From: Pseudoalteromonas flavipulchra NCIMB 2033 = ATCC BAA-314 | GTDB lineage: Bacteria > Pseudomonadota > Gammaproteobacteria > Enterobacterales > Alteromonadaceae | Direction of reading: 5' to 3' | Length of the DNA stretch: 64,000 nt | Assembly: GCA_000814665.1 (NCBI GenBank) | Contig: JWIH01000025.1 | Location: forward strand, 62,001-126,000 | Shown here: positions 18,801 to 25,610 of the stretch, piece by piece | How the letters are laid out: each line of letters starts with the position of its first letter | How positions within the stretch are numbered: the stretch's first letter is position 1 | The notes under the pieces: model-generated | What the model saw: the letters and a program-made list of their open reading frames with translations, nothing else | What the model was told of the DNA's origin: nothing | Databases searched by the model: none | Translations under genes and position numbers: made by a program

Positions 18801-18936
18801 TGATCTGTGGTTGCTCAATATCTGGCGTCAACTGAATGGGCAGTTTAAATATACTTAACAGCCCAAATAAAACAATCAACACCAAGATGACAATTACACT
18901 CGCTGGATTTTTTAGCGAACCGCGTGTCACGTTCAT
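15826..18936 (-). CDS. RND multidrug-efflux permease
   Basis: A 1036-residue inner-membrane RND transporter with the standard plan: TM1 near 10-28, a large periplasmic loop, TM2-6 (about 330-490), a second periplasmic loop, and TM8-12 at the C-terminus. In TM4 the sequence is GLVLDAAIIVQEN, keeping the Asp equivalent to AcrB D407 but with Ala at the D408 position. In TM10 it has GLVVNNAILLVDQ with Asn where AcrB has Lys940. The proton relay is therefore atypical compared with AcrB, as in a branch of RND proteins. The substrate is unknown. It is the first gene of a two-gene operon with the adaptor, overlapping it by 4 bp. Confidence 0.92.
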   Translation of the reverse strand: MNVTRGSLKNPASVIVILVLIVLFGLLSIFKLPIQLTPDIEQPQITIFSGWRQAAPEEIESVIIEPLENAVKNTPGALEVNTNINRGNGSITLTFAVGANMQQAMLDVLTSLNQAPPLPLDALDPVVFAGGNNGEAAATLLVTPKDYQSNSLDFDMAQFQKQIDEFIEPRLARIPGVARVDLASERPKELRITFDPHKAAALGISLDQISNVLASSRDTSGGLANVGRRQYTVRFTGQYDLSSMAQMRVGYSGDRPIYLGDIASVERTFSDRLGMSGRNGKPAYYIRISRANEANTVALLDEINLAIDELNQGPLAENGLSIELSFDASVHIRNALSLVKSNLGLGVLLSCLILWLFFRGLKATLVIAATIPISLMVAFLALNIFDRSLNVISLAGLAFAVGLVLDAAIIVQENISRLRAEGFDNKKAALKGAAQVTGALFASTTTSVAIFLPILFMAGIEGQLFSDLALTLSIAVIASMLCAITLIPLANHLWPDSELKPDPYHQYWQKLTNFIMTLTNNRVKQLTWIGVLLGGSVVATMTMLPKTDFMPRAPTDGFFFNLVTPPGGNVQFMEEELLLRVKKRLMPYYQGEKEPGIKDFNFYAFGSNAGGFIYSADPQRVEELMKVAREEIFVDLPDTQVFFFRGSMIQVANGGDGRDINIDLTGPNMDDLISAAQVALQAVQTALPEATARPQPRLDMAEPELRLTPNDRRITQAGLTRRDVSQAVQAYTGGLFVNEYFDGNERMNVILRGIPWQSPEELKALPIVTPQSGIQTLGELANIERTVGPTQLRRVNGRRTVSIVVTPPADMSLQQVQTILSEQVMPKVRASLPASAGAILAGNAQKMNSAMEEMALNFVLALFILFLLMTALFKSAKDSALVLLVMPLAIAGGVLALYILNLFTFQSLDLLTMIGFIILLGLVVNNAILLVDQTRVAMASGMSREASVRQAVLLRARPVYLSTLTSLFGMLPLMLMPGVGSEIYRGLATVIVGGMAISALFTLVLMPSLLQLGRQTPPSETNKSTAKAPLSLVANQ

Positions 18937-19221
18937 TTGATATATTCCAATCTTGCTTTTTCTGCATTGTAGTGGGATGTAAAAAAAGTGCCAGTAAGGT
19001 GAAATTCACGTTTGCTAAAGTTAGCGCTAAACCGGCGAAAATAAGCGATAAAGCGCATTTCTGTAATACCTTGTAACGCTTTTTTATAGTTTGAAAAACT
19101 TTTTGATCTGAATTAAGGGCAATTGAACTTGTACTAGTAAGATCAATAGAAGTGGCTAAACTTAGCTGAGCATGATCAGTTCTTAGCAATAATTGATAAA
19201 TGATGTTCATAAGGAGGTTAT

Positions 19222-19686
19222 ATGTACGTTGCGTTAAAATGGGACCATATTATTGGAGCACATTTTGTTCAGTGGATCGTTGTAAAATGCAGTGGCGTAA
19301 TGGACAAATTTGGGTTACCGCAAGCCTTACCCCCTCGGCGTGATATTGCCTATTTCACCGATCCCCAATCTGCTGAGCAAGATGCTAAACAATTTGCGGA
19401 TTACAAAAATACTGGGCAAATGGCGCATATTGAAAAAAAATACTCACCCAACTTGGGGGAGCACCATGGTTTTTGTCACTATGCGTGGGATCACACCTAT
19501 CTGAGTGAATTAGTAAAACACGCTGTGCTCTATTGGGAAGATGGCAAACACTTCTCACCTGAGCCATATAGAAGCGATATTGCCTATTTTATCGATCCGC
19601 AAACAAGTGAAATGGATAGTATTTTCTTTGCACAATATAAATTAGAGCGAGCAAGGCTGCTGAGGCAAAAGCAAGACGCAGGTTAA
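19222..19686 (+). CDS. Unrecognised protein with internal DIAYF-DPQ repeat
   Basis: A 154-residue soluble protein with no signal peptide or membrane helix that I cannot assign. It contains two copies of a motif: RRDIAYFTDPQSAEQD ending FADYK (about 39-62), and RSDIAYFIDPQTSEMD ending FAQYK (about 118-141). Between them is an aromatic and His-rich stretch, HHGFCHYAWDHTYLSE (about 81-96). An excellent ribosome-binding site (AAGGAGGT) seven bases before the ATG and conserved-looking amino-acid use support a real gene. It is divergent from the RND efflux operon (285-bp gap) and convergent with the NLP cytolysin gene. A binding or regulatory role is possible, but nothing in the sequence shows an enzyme. 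Confidence 0.7.
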   Translation: MYVALKWDHIIGAHFVQWIVVKCSGVMDKFGLPQALPPRRDIAYFTDPQSAEQDAKQFADYKNTGQMAHIEKKYSPNLGEHHGFCHYAWDHTYLSELVKHAVLYWEDGKHFSPEPYRSDIAYFIDPQTSEMDSIFFAQYKLERARLLRQKQDAG

Positions 19687-19707
19687 TACCTATTGGTATA
19701 AGCATAT

Positions 19708-19745
19708 CGACTCACCTCACCGACGGGGGAGGTGAGTTTGTTATA
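19708..19745. terminator. Terminator between the repeat protein and NLP genes
   Basis: The stem ACTCACCTC (19710-19718) / GAGGTGAGT (19729-19737) with a 10-base loop is followed by TTTGTT. It sits in the 63-bp gap between convergent genes. Confidence 0.75.
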
Positions 19746-19749
19746 GCAA

Positions 19750-20544
19750 TTACTGAGCGTTATCTACATCACTTTGTGAGTACACTGGGTAGTCACTGGG
19801 TTTAAAGCGATTAAGGTTATTGAGGAAGCGACTGTCTTTAACGGGCAAGGTGGCAGAGCCATAATCATATTGATTGAGCTTTTCTCGTAACTCCGTGTTC
19901 GAAATTCCATCTCCAGCCATTTTGTACCAACTGATGATAGCGGGTGTGACAAAGCTGTAATAGTGGTTTTCAGCGATTTCGTTTGATTTGGCGAAGCGCA
20001 GTGCATGGGTCAAAATGCCGTCTTTATGATAGACAATTTTTAAGTGGCCATTCTCGAATGGTAGCTCATTAGCAGGTTTAGTGAATAAGTCGCCATGTGC
20101 GCTATAACTACCGTGTGTAACTATCCCATCTCGAGTCCATATCGCTGCATACTCCCAATCATGGCGGTGACCACCACCAAAGTAATCAAACACTTGATCT
20201 TTTTTGAAGTAAAGTGCATAGAAGTGTCCACAATACTCGCCGCTAGTCGTTGTTTTACAAGCGTAGCGATGCACAGTATTAGAAGTATTTAAAAATTGAT
20301 TATCTCGGCAATCACCTGTGATGCGCCCCGATGTTTTTAGCCCTGAATTTTGCACGCCAGTTCTACTGATCCCTGCGCTAGGCAGGCAACCATCACCGTC
20401 AAAATCGAACACAGGTTCAGTACCATTGATAATGTAGGGGGCTGGTAGGGCTTCGTCTAATGCCGCAAAGTCATTGGCGTAAGCGTATTGTGTACACGCT
20501 GCAACAATTGCGAGGGACAATAAAGGGAGTTGTGTTGTTGTCAT
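19750..20544 (-). CDS. Secreted NPP1/NLP-family necrosis-inducing cytolysin
   Basis: A 264-residue exported protein. From the ATG at 20544 (AAGGAAAG ribosome-binding site nine bases upstream) a signal peptide ends at ANDFA; the frame is open further up to 20583, but that extension lacks support. The hallmark GHRHDWE heptapeptide is intact at about residues 125-131, with an upstream acidic pocket (DFDGDGC) and several Cys pairs. NLPs bind sphingolipid headgroups of eukaryotic plasma membranes and lyse cells; they are known from oomycetes, fungi, plant-pathogenic bacteria and a Vibrio haemolysin. The gene is monocistronic, between ybaM and the repeat protein. Confidence 0.88.
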   Translation of the reverse strand: MTTTQLPLLSLAIVAACTQYAYANDFAALDEALPAPYIINGTEPVFDFDGDGCLPSAGISRTGVQNSGLKTSGRITGDCRDNQFLNTSNTVHRYACKTTTSGEYCGHFYALYFKKDQVFDYFGGGHRHDWEYAAIWTRDGIVTHGSYSAHGDLFTKPANELPFENGHLKIVYHKDGILTHALRFAKSNEIAENHYYSFVTPAIISWYKMAGDGISNTELREKLNQYDYGSATLPVKDSRFLNNLNRFKPSDYPVYSQSDVDNAQ

Positions 20545-20644
20545 ACTGCTTTCCTTAATAAATGCAGTTGTGCCGTTTTGCACAACCGCTATCGATTAGA
20601 ATCTAAGATTAAAAAAGAAGTATGACTTAAATGTATATTTAATG

Positions 20645-20806
20645 TTAAGTTTTTTGTTGGTTGTTTAGCTTTTTTTGAAAGTCAGATCTGACAATTTCAA
20701 GTGCAGCCATGACTTCTTCTGCAGGAAGATCATGCTCTTCTAACAACATAATAAGGTCGACGGCAAGTTTTACATGAGTTGGCGCTTGTTCTAGAGGGGT
20801 ACTCAT
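20645..20806 (-). CDS. ybaM: YbaM-family small protein
   Basis: A 53-residue protein, translated from ATG 20806 to TAA 20645. The stretch HVKLAVDLIMLLEEHDLPAE and a following ALEIVRSDFQKKL match E. coli YbaM (same length, VKLAVDLIVLLEE and ALDIVKRDYEKKL) from memory. Function is unknown. It overlaps comFB by 4 bp (ATGA) and lies downstream of priC on the same strand; in E. coli ybaM also follows priC, so the neighbourhood is conserved with two inserted genes. Confidence 0.88.
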   Translation of the reverse strand: MSTPLEQAPTHVKLAVDLIMLLEEHDLPAEEVMAALEIVRSDFQKKLNNQQKT

Positions 20807-21075
20807 ACTTGAAATTGTTCCTTTTTAGCGATTTGTGCAATGGCAAAGTCAATCGCACTTTCTACCGCTTGTTCCATTTTTACACGCTCGGGCTGAGGCA
20901 GGTAAAACTCCATGTCGACATCGTAGCGAATATAACGCGATGGAAGTTGGTTCAAAACAGTACAACAAAAGTCGGCCATTACGTCTTCATCATAGATTTT
21001 ATCTAACTTACGACGGACGATATGTTCGACTACCAGCTTTTCATAATAATTATGAATATCATCATGTAACTTCAT
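20803..21075 (-). CDS. ComFB-family (late competence) protein
   Basis: A 90-residue protein with the ComFB pattern: N-terminal HDDIHNYYEKLVVEHI, then DEDVMADFCCTVLNQLPSRYI and the C-terminal DVDMEFYLP region. ComFB was first seen in the Bacillus comF operon; cyanobacterial members bind cyclic dinucleotides, but the role in gammaproteobacteria is unknown. A good AGGAGG site precedes the ATG. It sits 27 bp after the histone-deacetylase-like gene and overlaps ybaM by 4 bp, so it belongs to the dinG-to-ybaM run. Confidence 0.82.
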   Translation of the reverse strand: MKLHDDIHNYYEKLVVEHIVRRKLDKIYDEDVMADFCCTVLNQLPSRYIRYDVDMEFYLPQPERVKMEQAVESAIDFAIAQIAKKEQFQV

Positions 21076-21102
21076 ACAGCCTCCTGCATATTCCTTTTAA
21101 GT

Positions 21103-22008
21103 TTATATCATAATAGCGGGGTTATCGAACAAAGCCAAAAAGGTTTGTTGATGTATATCTACAAGATGATCAACGTCGCGCTGATAGCCCCCACCTAGAG
21201 CAAAAGCTAATGGAATATTGAGGTGATGAGCATACTCAAAAACAATCGAATCCCGAGCCCTAACACCTTGCTTTGAAACACTAAAGTGTCCTAGTTCATC
21301 GCCTTGATACACATCTGCGCCGGCGTTATAAAGGATGATGTCTGGCTGGTATAATCGAACCGCCAGTTGTAAGGCTTCGCGGACGGTTGCCACATATTGC
21401 GCGTCCTGTGTATTCACAGGCAAGGCAAAGTCCAAATCGGATTGCGGTTTAACACGAGGAAAGTTACTTTCACAGTGGATGGAGCAGGTAATGATATCGT
21501 CTCTATCTGCAACGATCGTTGCAGTGCCGTCGCCTTGATGCACGTCACAATCAAAGATAAGCGCTCGCTCCACCCGTTGATGTGCAATGAGCGTTGCTGC
21601 GATTACCGCCCAATCATTAAATATGCAAAAGCCACTACCAAAATCGCGATGTGCGTGATGATAGCCGCCGCTTAAGTTTGCTCCAAATCCATATTCGAGC
21701 GCATACTTTGCTGCCGCTAAACCGCCACCTAGAGAAATCAAAGTGCGTTCAACTAGTTGTTCACTCCAAGGGAAGCCTATTTTCTTAATGGCTTTTTCGC
21801 TCAACGTGCCGTTTAGAAAGGCATCAACGTAATTACTGTCGTGGCAAAGTTGCAGTGCATCAGCTGTGATTTTTTGCTCGGGCTCTTTGATAAATTGAGC
21901 AAATTTACTGGCGTTTATTCGTTGGTATAATTTTTTATACTTGCTGATAGGGAAGCGGTGCTTTTCAGGTAGATTTAGCTCGCTATAAATAGGGTGGTAG
22001 TAAAGCAT
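21103..22008 (-). CDS. Histone-deacetylase-family hydrolase
   Basis: A 301-residue zinc-dependent deacetylase of the arginase/deacetylase fold. Active-site elements are visible: GGYHHAHRDFGSGFC (His-His dyad), FDCDVHQGDGT (Asp and His zinc ligands), NAGADVYQGDELG (third ligand Asp) and the GGGY motif near the end. Bacterial members act on polyamines, acetoin-utilisation proteins or other acetyl-lysine substrates; the short N-terminus and FCIFND sequence resemble the class IV-like branch. It shares a TAATG overlap with the priC stop. Why it sits between priC and ybaM is not obvious. Confidence 0.88.
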   Translation of the reverse strand: MLYYHPIYSELNLPEKHRFPISKYKKLYQRINASKFAQFIKEPEQKITADALQLCHDSNYVDAFLNGTLSEKAIKKIGFPWSEQLVERTLISLGGGLAAAKYALEYGFGANLSGGYHHAHRDFGSGFCIFNDWAVIAATLIAHQRVERALIFDCDVHQGDGTATIVADRDDIITCSIHCESNFPRVKPQSDLDFALPVNTQDAQYVATVREALQLAVRLYQPDIILYNAGADVYQGDELGHFSVSKQGVRARDSIVFEYAHHLNIPLAFALGGGYQRDVDHLVDIHQQTFLALFDNPAIMI

Positions 22009-22607
22009 TAACGGCTCTGACTTTTCTCAACTTCTTGAATTTTTTGCTCGGTGGCGGAAATGGCCTTTCTGCAGCGGCCAAGGCGGGCATGAAGGGCTAA
22101 TATTTCGGCATTGAGTTTGGCAGCTTGAGTGGGGTCTGCTTTGTCCATCTGTAGTCTTCTGAGATCAATCATTTCTTGCAATCGACGCTCAAATTCATGA
22201 TTTTGAGATAGTTCCTGATATAACTCATGGGACGACTGCATAATCTTCTGCACTGCCTTCTTATACACTTTGGCTTTTTTTGGTGTATTCAGTTTGTTTT
22301 CTTTCGCCCAGACTGGAGTTGACTTTAACACCTTCAACACGGCTTCCATTTGTGAGCCTATCCGCTCGATGGCAAATGTAAAGGCGTGGCGTTGCTCACT
22401 TGGCGGCAGGTGGGACATTGCTTCTGCTATTTCTTCAACATAGTCGCTGAGCTTTAAGCTTTTAGTTCGAAATACACGGGCATCAAATAAGCTGGGCTGT
22501 GCCTGCATATAACGATTCTTATCAAACCATTTCGCGGAGTCAAATTGCGCTGCTTGTTGCTTTAAGCGGCTGACTTGTTGCTCAAGCTTGATAAGTCCTG
22601 TACTCAC
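22008..22607 (-). CDS. priC: Primosomal replication protein PriC (N'')
   Basis: A 199-residue, all-helical, basic protein. The C-terminal EFERRLQEMIDLRR motif and the final helix ARLGRCRKAI match the PriC signature. PriC loads DnaB at stalled or gapped forks independently of PriA. It is slightly longer than the E. coli protein (about 175). It starts at a GTG that overlaps the TauE/SafE stop (GTGA), and its stop overlaps the next start, so all are co-translated. Proximity to dinG and polB gives a replication-restart theme. Confidence 0.85.
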   Translation of the reverse strand: MSTGLIKLEQQVSRLKQQAAQFDSAKWFDKNRYMQAQPSLFDARVFRTKSLKLSDYVEEIAEAMSHLPPSEQRHAFTFAIERIGSQMEAVLKVLKSTPVWAKENKLNTPKKAKVYKKAVQKIMQSSHELYQELSQNHEFERRLQEMIDLRRLQMDKADPTQAAKLNAEILALHARLGRCRKAISATEQKIQEVEKSQSR

Positions 22608-23383
22608 GAGAAATAAGCCTCAAAAATGAGCTTGCCCGCAAGTACAATAACCACAGTGTTAAAGAGTGGTTTGATCAGTTTGTTGCCAAACTTAATTGCA
22701 GAATGCGCACCAAGCCAAGCACCAAACATTAAAAAGGCGCCCATGGTGATACCCAGCATAAAGTTAACATGGCCCAAGGCTACAAAGGTGATAAGCGAAA
22801 TAAAGTTGGAAACAAAGTTCATTGAACGAGCAAGACCACAGTTTAAAAGTAAGCTCATTTTATAGAGCATACTGTTAGACGCAGTCCAAAACGTACCAGT
22901 ACCAGGTCCTGCCATACCATCAAAAAATCCCAACGATAAACCTTGCGCCCATTGCTTGATTTTGAGTGCTCGATTCGCTTCTGGCAAAGTATGGGAATCT
23001 GTTGGGCTTAGTCTACCGACCAAGCTATAAATTGCGACAGCGATGATAATAACGGGAATAAGTTTATTTAAAAACTCGATACTTAGAAAGTCGACAAGTA
23101 GTGTGCCCAATACGGCACCTATCGCAGTGGCAATAATAGAGCCAATCCAAAAGCTAGGTTTGAATAACTGCTTTTTGTAGTAAGTAAAGCTCGCGGTTAA
23201 GGAGCCAAAACTCGCGGCAAGCTTGTTTGTACCTAAGGTTAAATGCGGAGGAAGGCCTGCAGTAAGCAAAGCTGGTACGGTTAGCAGCCCACCACCACCT
23301 GCAATTGCATCAATAAATCCAGCAGCCAGTGCGACTAAGCAAAGTAACCCCCAAGTAGTGGGATCTAAAGCGAGTTCAAACAT
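22604..23383 (-). CDS. TauE/SafE (TSUP) family membrane transporter
   Basis: A 259-residue integral membrane protein with about eight hydrophobic helices. It has the TSUP signature AGFIDAIAGGGGLLTVPALL in TM1-2 and the related GFFDGMAGPGTGTFW in the second half, the internal repeat typical of the family. Members export sulfite, sulfoacetate or other organosulfur anions; the E. coli relative is YfcA. The substrate here is unknown. It starts two bases after the dinG stop and overlaps priC by 4 bp. Confidence 0.88.
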   Translation of the reverse strand: MFELALDPTTWGLLCLVALAAGFIDAIAGGGGLLTVPALLTAGLPPHLTLGTNKLAASFGSLTASFTYYKKQLFKPSFWIGSIIATAIGAVLGTLLVDFLSIEFLNKLIPVIIIAVAIYSLVGRLSPTDSHTLPEANRALKIKQWAQGLSLGFFDGMAGPGTGTFWTASNSMLYKMSLLLNCGLARSMNFVSNFISLITFVALGHVNFMLGITMGAFLMFGAWLGAHSAIKFGNKLIKPLFNTVVIVLAGKLIFEAYFS

Positions 23384-23385
23384 TA

Positions 23386-25455
23386 TTAATCAATTTGCCT
23401 TTTGTATGGTGGCAGAGTATCAAGCATGGCTTTGCCATAACGTTTTGTAACTAAACGTCTATCTAAGATGGTGATACGGCCGGAGTCTGATTCTTTACGC
23501 AGCAGTCTACCACAGCTTTGTACTAATTTCTTTGCAGCATCGGGTACAGTGATAGATAAAAATGGATTCCCACCTTTACTTTGCACAAATTCCGCTTGAG
23601 CCTCTTCAATAGGAGAGGTTGGCACGGCAAAAGGGATCTTAGTCACCACGAGGTTCTCTAGGTATTTTCCGGGTAGGTCTAGCCCCTCGGATAAGCTTTG
23701 TGTACCAAATAAGATACTGCCGCGACCTAAGTCGATATTTGCTTTGTGACGAGTGAGTAGGGCGTCACGGGAAAGCTCACCCTGCACCAAAATATTGAGA
23801 TTTTTACCTCTTAATTTTTCTACCACATGGTTCATTTGCCAATAAGAAGCAAACAGTACAAGGTTGGCCTTATTGGTGTCTAAATAAGTTGGCAGGGCAT
23901 CCGCTAAATAATCGCTAAAGGCTTTATCCGTTGGATCTGTTTGAGTTTTTGGCAAATGCAATGTCGCTTGATTGGGGTAATCAAACGGAGAATCAGCCTT
24001 GATATATTTAACACCAGGCTCTTTTGCCAGCCCACTTTCGTGGGCGAAATGATCAAATGTGCCTAAAGCACTGAGGGTTGCGGAGCAGAGCACCGCGCCT
24101 GCACACTCACGCCAGAGGTTATCCTTCAAATAATAGCCGACTTCAATCGGACAATCGCAAAGTAAATGGTCGTGATGGTGTTTGTATTCTAAGCGTTTTA
24201 TCCACCTTGCATGTGGCACGTTGTCGCCTTTTCGCGCATAGCTAAACCAAAGTTTGTTAAGTTGCTCAAGCCGGTTGATATATTGACCGCTTTCAACCAA
24301 TAACGGATCGGCTAAAAATGCTTGCACATCGCCGTCTGAAACATCGCCCGACAGTGCATCATGCATCTTGGTAAGACAACGCAGTGCATCTTGCGTTGCA
24401 TCAGCGATATCTTTTGCTTTTACGGTGAGCGCTTCAGGTACTTCGCCATGACTAAAGCGGTAGGTATCGTCATCGTTATAGGTAAAGTCGCTCTGATCGA
24501 GTATATCTCTTACTGCTCTGAGATATTTCGCCGCGTCATTGGCGGCATCGTTCAGTTTGAAATTCTGCCCAATGGCTTTTTGCGAAACCACGGTGTTTGC
24601 CATCTTTCCGCTAAACTTAAGTAGCTTTTCAAGCCACTCGATAGTGCCTTTAATCGTTGCCGCTGCAGAAGAAAAATCTCTGGTAATATGAGGCAGGTGG
24701 TGCGCTTCATCAATTACGTAAAATGTTTCTTCTGGTTCCGGTAATATCGTCCCGCCACCTAGTTCTAAGTCTGCCAATAACAAAGCGTGATTAATCACTA
24801 GCACATCCATTTGTGCAATCTTTTGTCGAGCTAAATGAAAAGGGCATAAGTGATGAGATTTTAATTGCCGTTGGCAGGCGTGTTTATCACAAGCGATAAC
24901 ATTCCAAACTTTATCTGGAATTGTGTCTTCCCAGCTATCCCTGTCACCTTGCCAGCGCTTTTCTTGGTATGCAAGTGCTAACTCTCTTAAGCATTTTTGC
25001 TCCATTTGAGAAAGCGGGCTGCTGGTTGTCGGCATCATCGACATTTGCATCTCATCATCGCTGACGGCAGCCATCAGTTTTTGTACGCAGATGTAGCGTT
25101 GACGGCCTTTTACAAGGTCAAATTTAAAGTCTATACCTGAATGTTCTTTTAAAAATGGCAACTCTTTGTTGATCAGTTGTTCTTGTAAAGCGACGGTTGC
25201 AGTTGAAATGACGAGTTTCTTTTTACTTGAGAGTGCAACAGGAAGCGCGCCGAGTAGATAGGCTAAAGATTTTCCAGTACCCGTTCCTGCTTCAATCACG
25301 CAAATACGTTGAGTGCGGTGATAATCACCAGAGAGTGTTTTTGCTATTTCGGCGACCAGATAATTTTGACTCGGACGAGGACGAAAGCCATCTAAAGCGG
25401 TGGCGACATTTTGATGTGCTTGGCGGATGGTTTTTTTTAGTTTGTCTGAGAGCAT
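23386..25455 (-). CDS. dinG: DinG-type ATP-dependent DNA helicase
   Basis: A 689-residue XPD/DinG-family 5'-3' helicase. Walker A is EAGTGTGKS (55-63), the DEAH box is IDEAHHLP (about 248-255), and a C-terminal motif VI GRLLRKESD is present. Four Cys flank the Fe-S region: RYIC near 121, then the cluster ACDKHAC and HLC near 190-205, spaced like the Fe-S ligands of E. coli DinG, so the cluster is probably retained. DinG unwinds R-loops and D-loops. It heads a six-gene minus-strand run and is head to head with polB across 155 bp. In E. coli both are SOS genes; no clean LexA box was found here. Confidence 0.92.
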   Translation of the reverse strand: MLSDKLKKTIRQAHQNVATALDGFRPRPSQNYLVAEIAKTLSGDYHRTQRICVIEAGTGTGKSLAYLLGALPVALSSKKKLVISTATVALQEQLINKELPFLKEHSGIDFKFDLVKGRQRYICVQKLMAAVSDDEMQMSMMPTTSSPLSQMEQKCLRELALAYQEKRWQGDRDSWEDTIPDKVWNVIACDKHACQRQLKSHHLCPFHLARQKIAQMDVLVINHALLLADLELGGGTILPEPEETFYVIDEAHHLPHITRDFSSAAATIKGTIEWLEKLLKFSGKMANTVVSQKAIGQNFKLNDAANDAAKYLRAVRDILDQSDFTYNDDDTYRFSHGEVPEALTVKAKDIADATQDALRCLTKMHDALSGDVSDGDVQAFLADPLLVESGQYINRLEQLNKLWFSYARKGDNVPHARWIKRLEYKHHHDHLLCDCPIEVGYYLKDNLWRECAGAVLCSATLSALGTFDHFAHESGLAKEPGVKYIKADSPFDYPNQATLHLPKTQTDPTDKAFSDYLADALPTYLDTNKANLVLFASYWQMNHVVEKLRGKNLNILVQGELSRDALLTRHKANIDLGRGSILFGTQSLSEGLDLPGKYLENLVVTKIPFAVPTSPIEEAQAEFVQSKGGNPFLSITVPDAAKKLVQSCGRLLRKESDSGRITILDRRLVTKRYGKAMLDTLPPYKRQID

Positions 25456-25610
25456 AATCTATTTAGCCTAGAGTTCTGATATGAAGCAAGCCTACCACTT
25501 GAGTCTCGATTTTTAGTTAATCACTGCGTTAATGGATAGGTTTTATTCTGTTTGTGACTTTATGTTCAATAAACAGGTGGATATAATTACAGTGATTCGT
25601 CTATTTTAGG

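Noticed and set aside
18845..19210. A 121-codon minus-strand frame overlapping the RND permease start
   Set aside because: It lies mostly in the divergent promoter region and the permease 5' end, has no family pattern and no ribosome-binding site.
25571..25594. LexA box in the dinG-polB gap
   Set aside because: Only the right half-site is good; CTGT on the left is replaced by GTGG. Kept as a weak hint in the findings and not as a feature.
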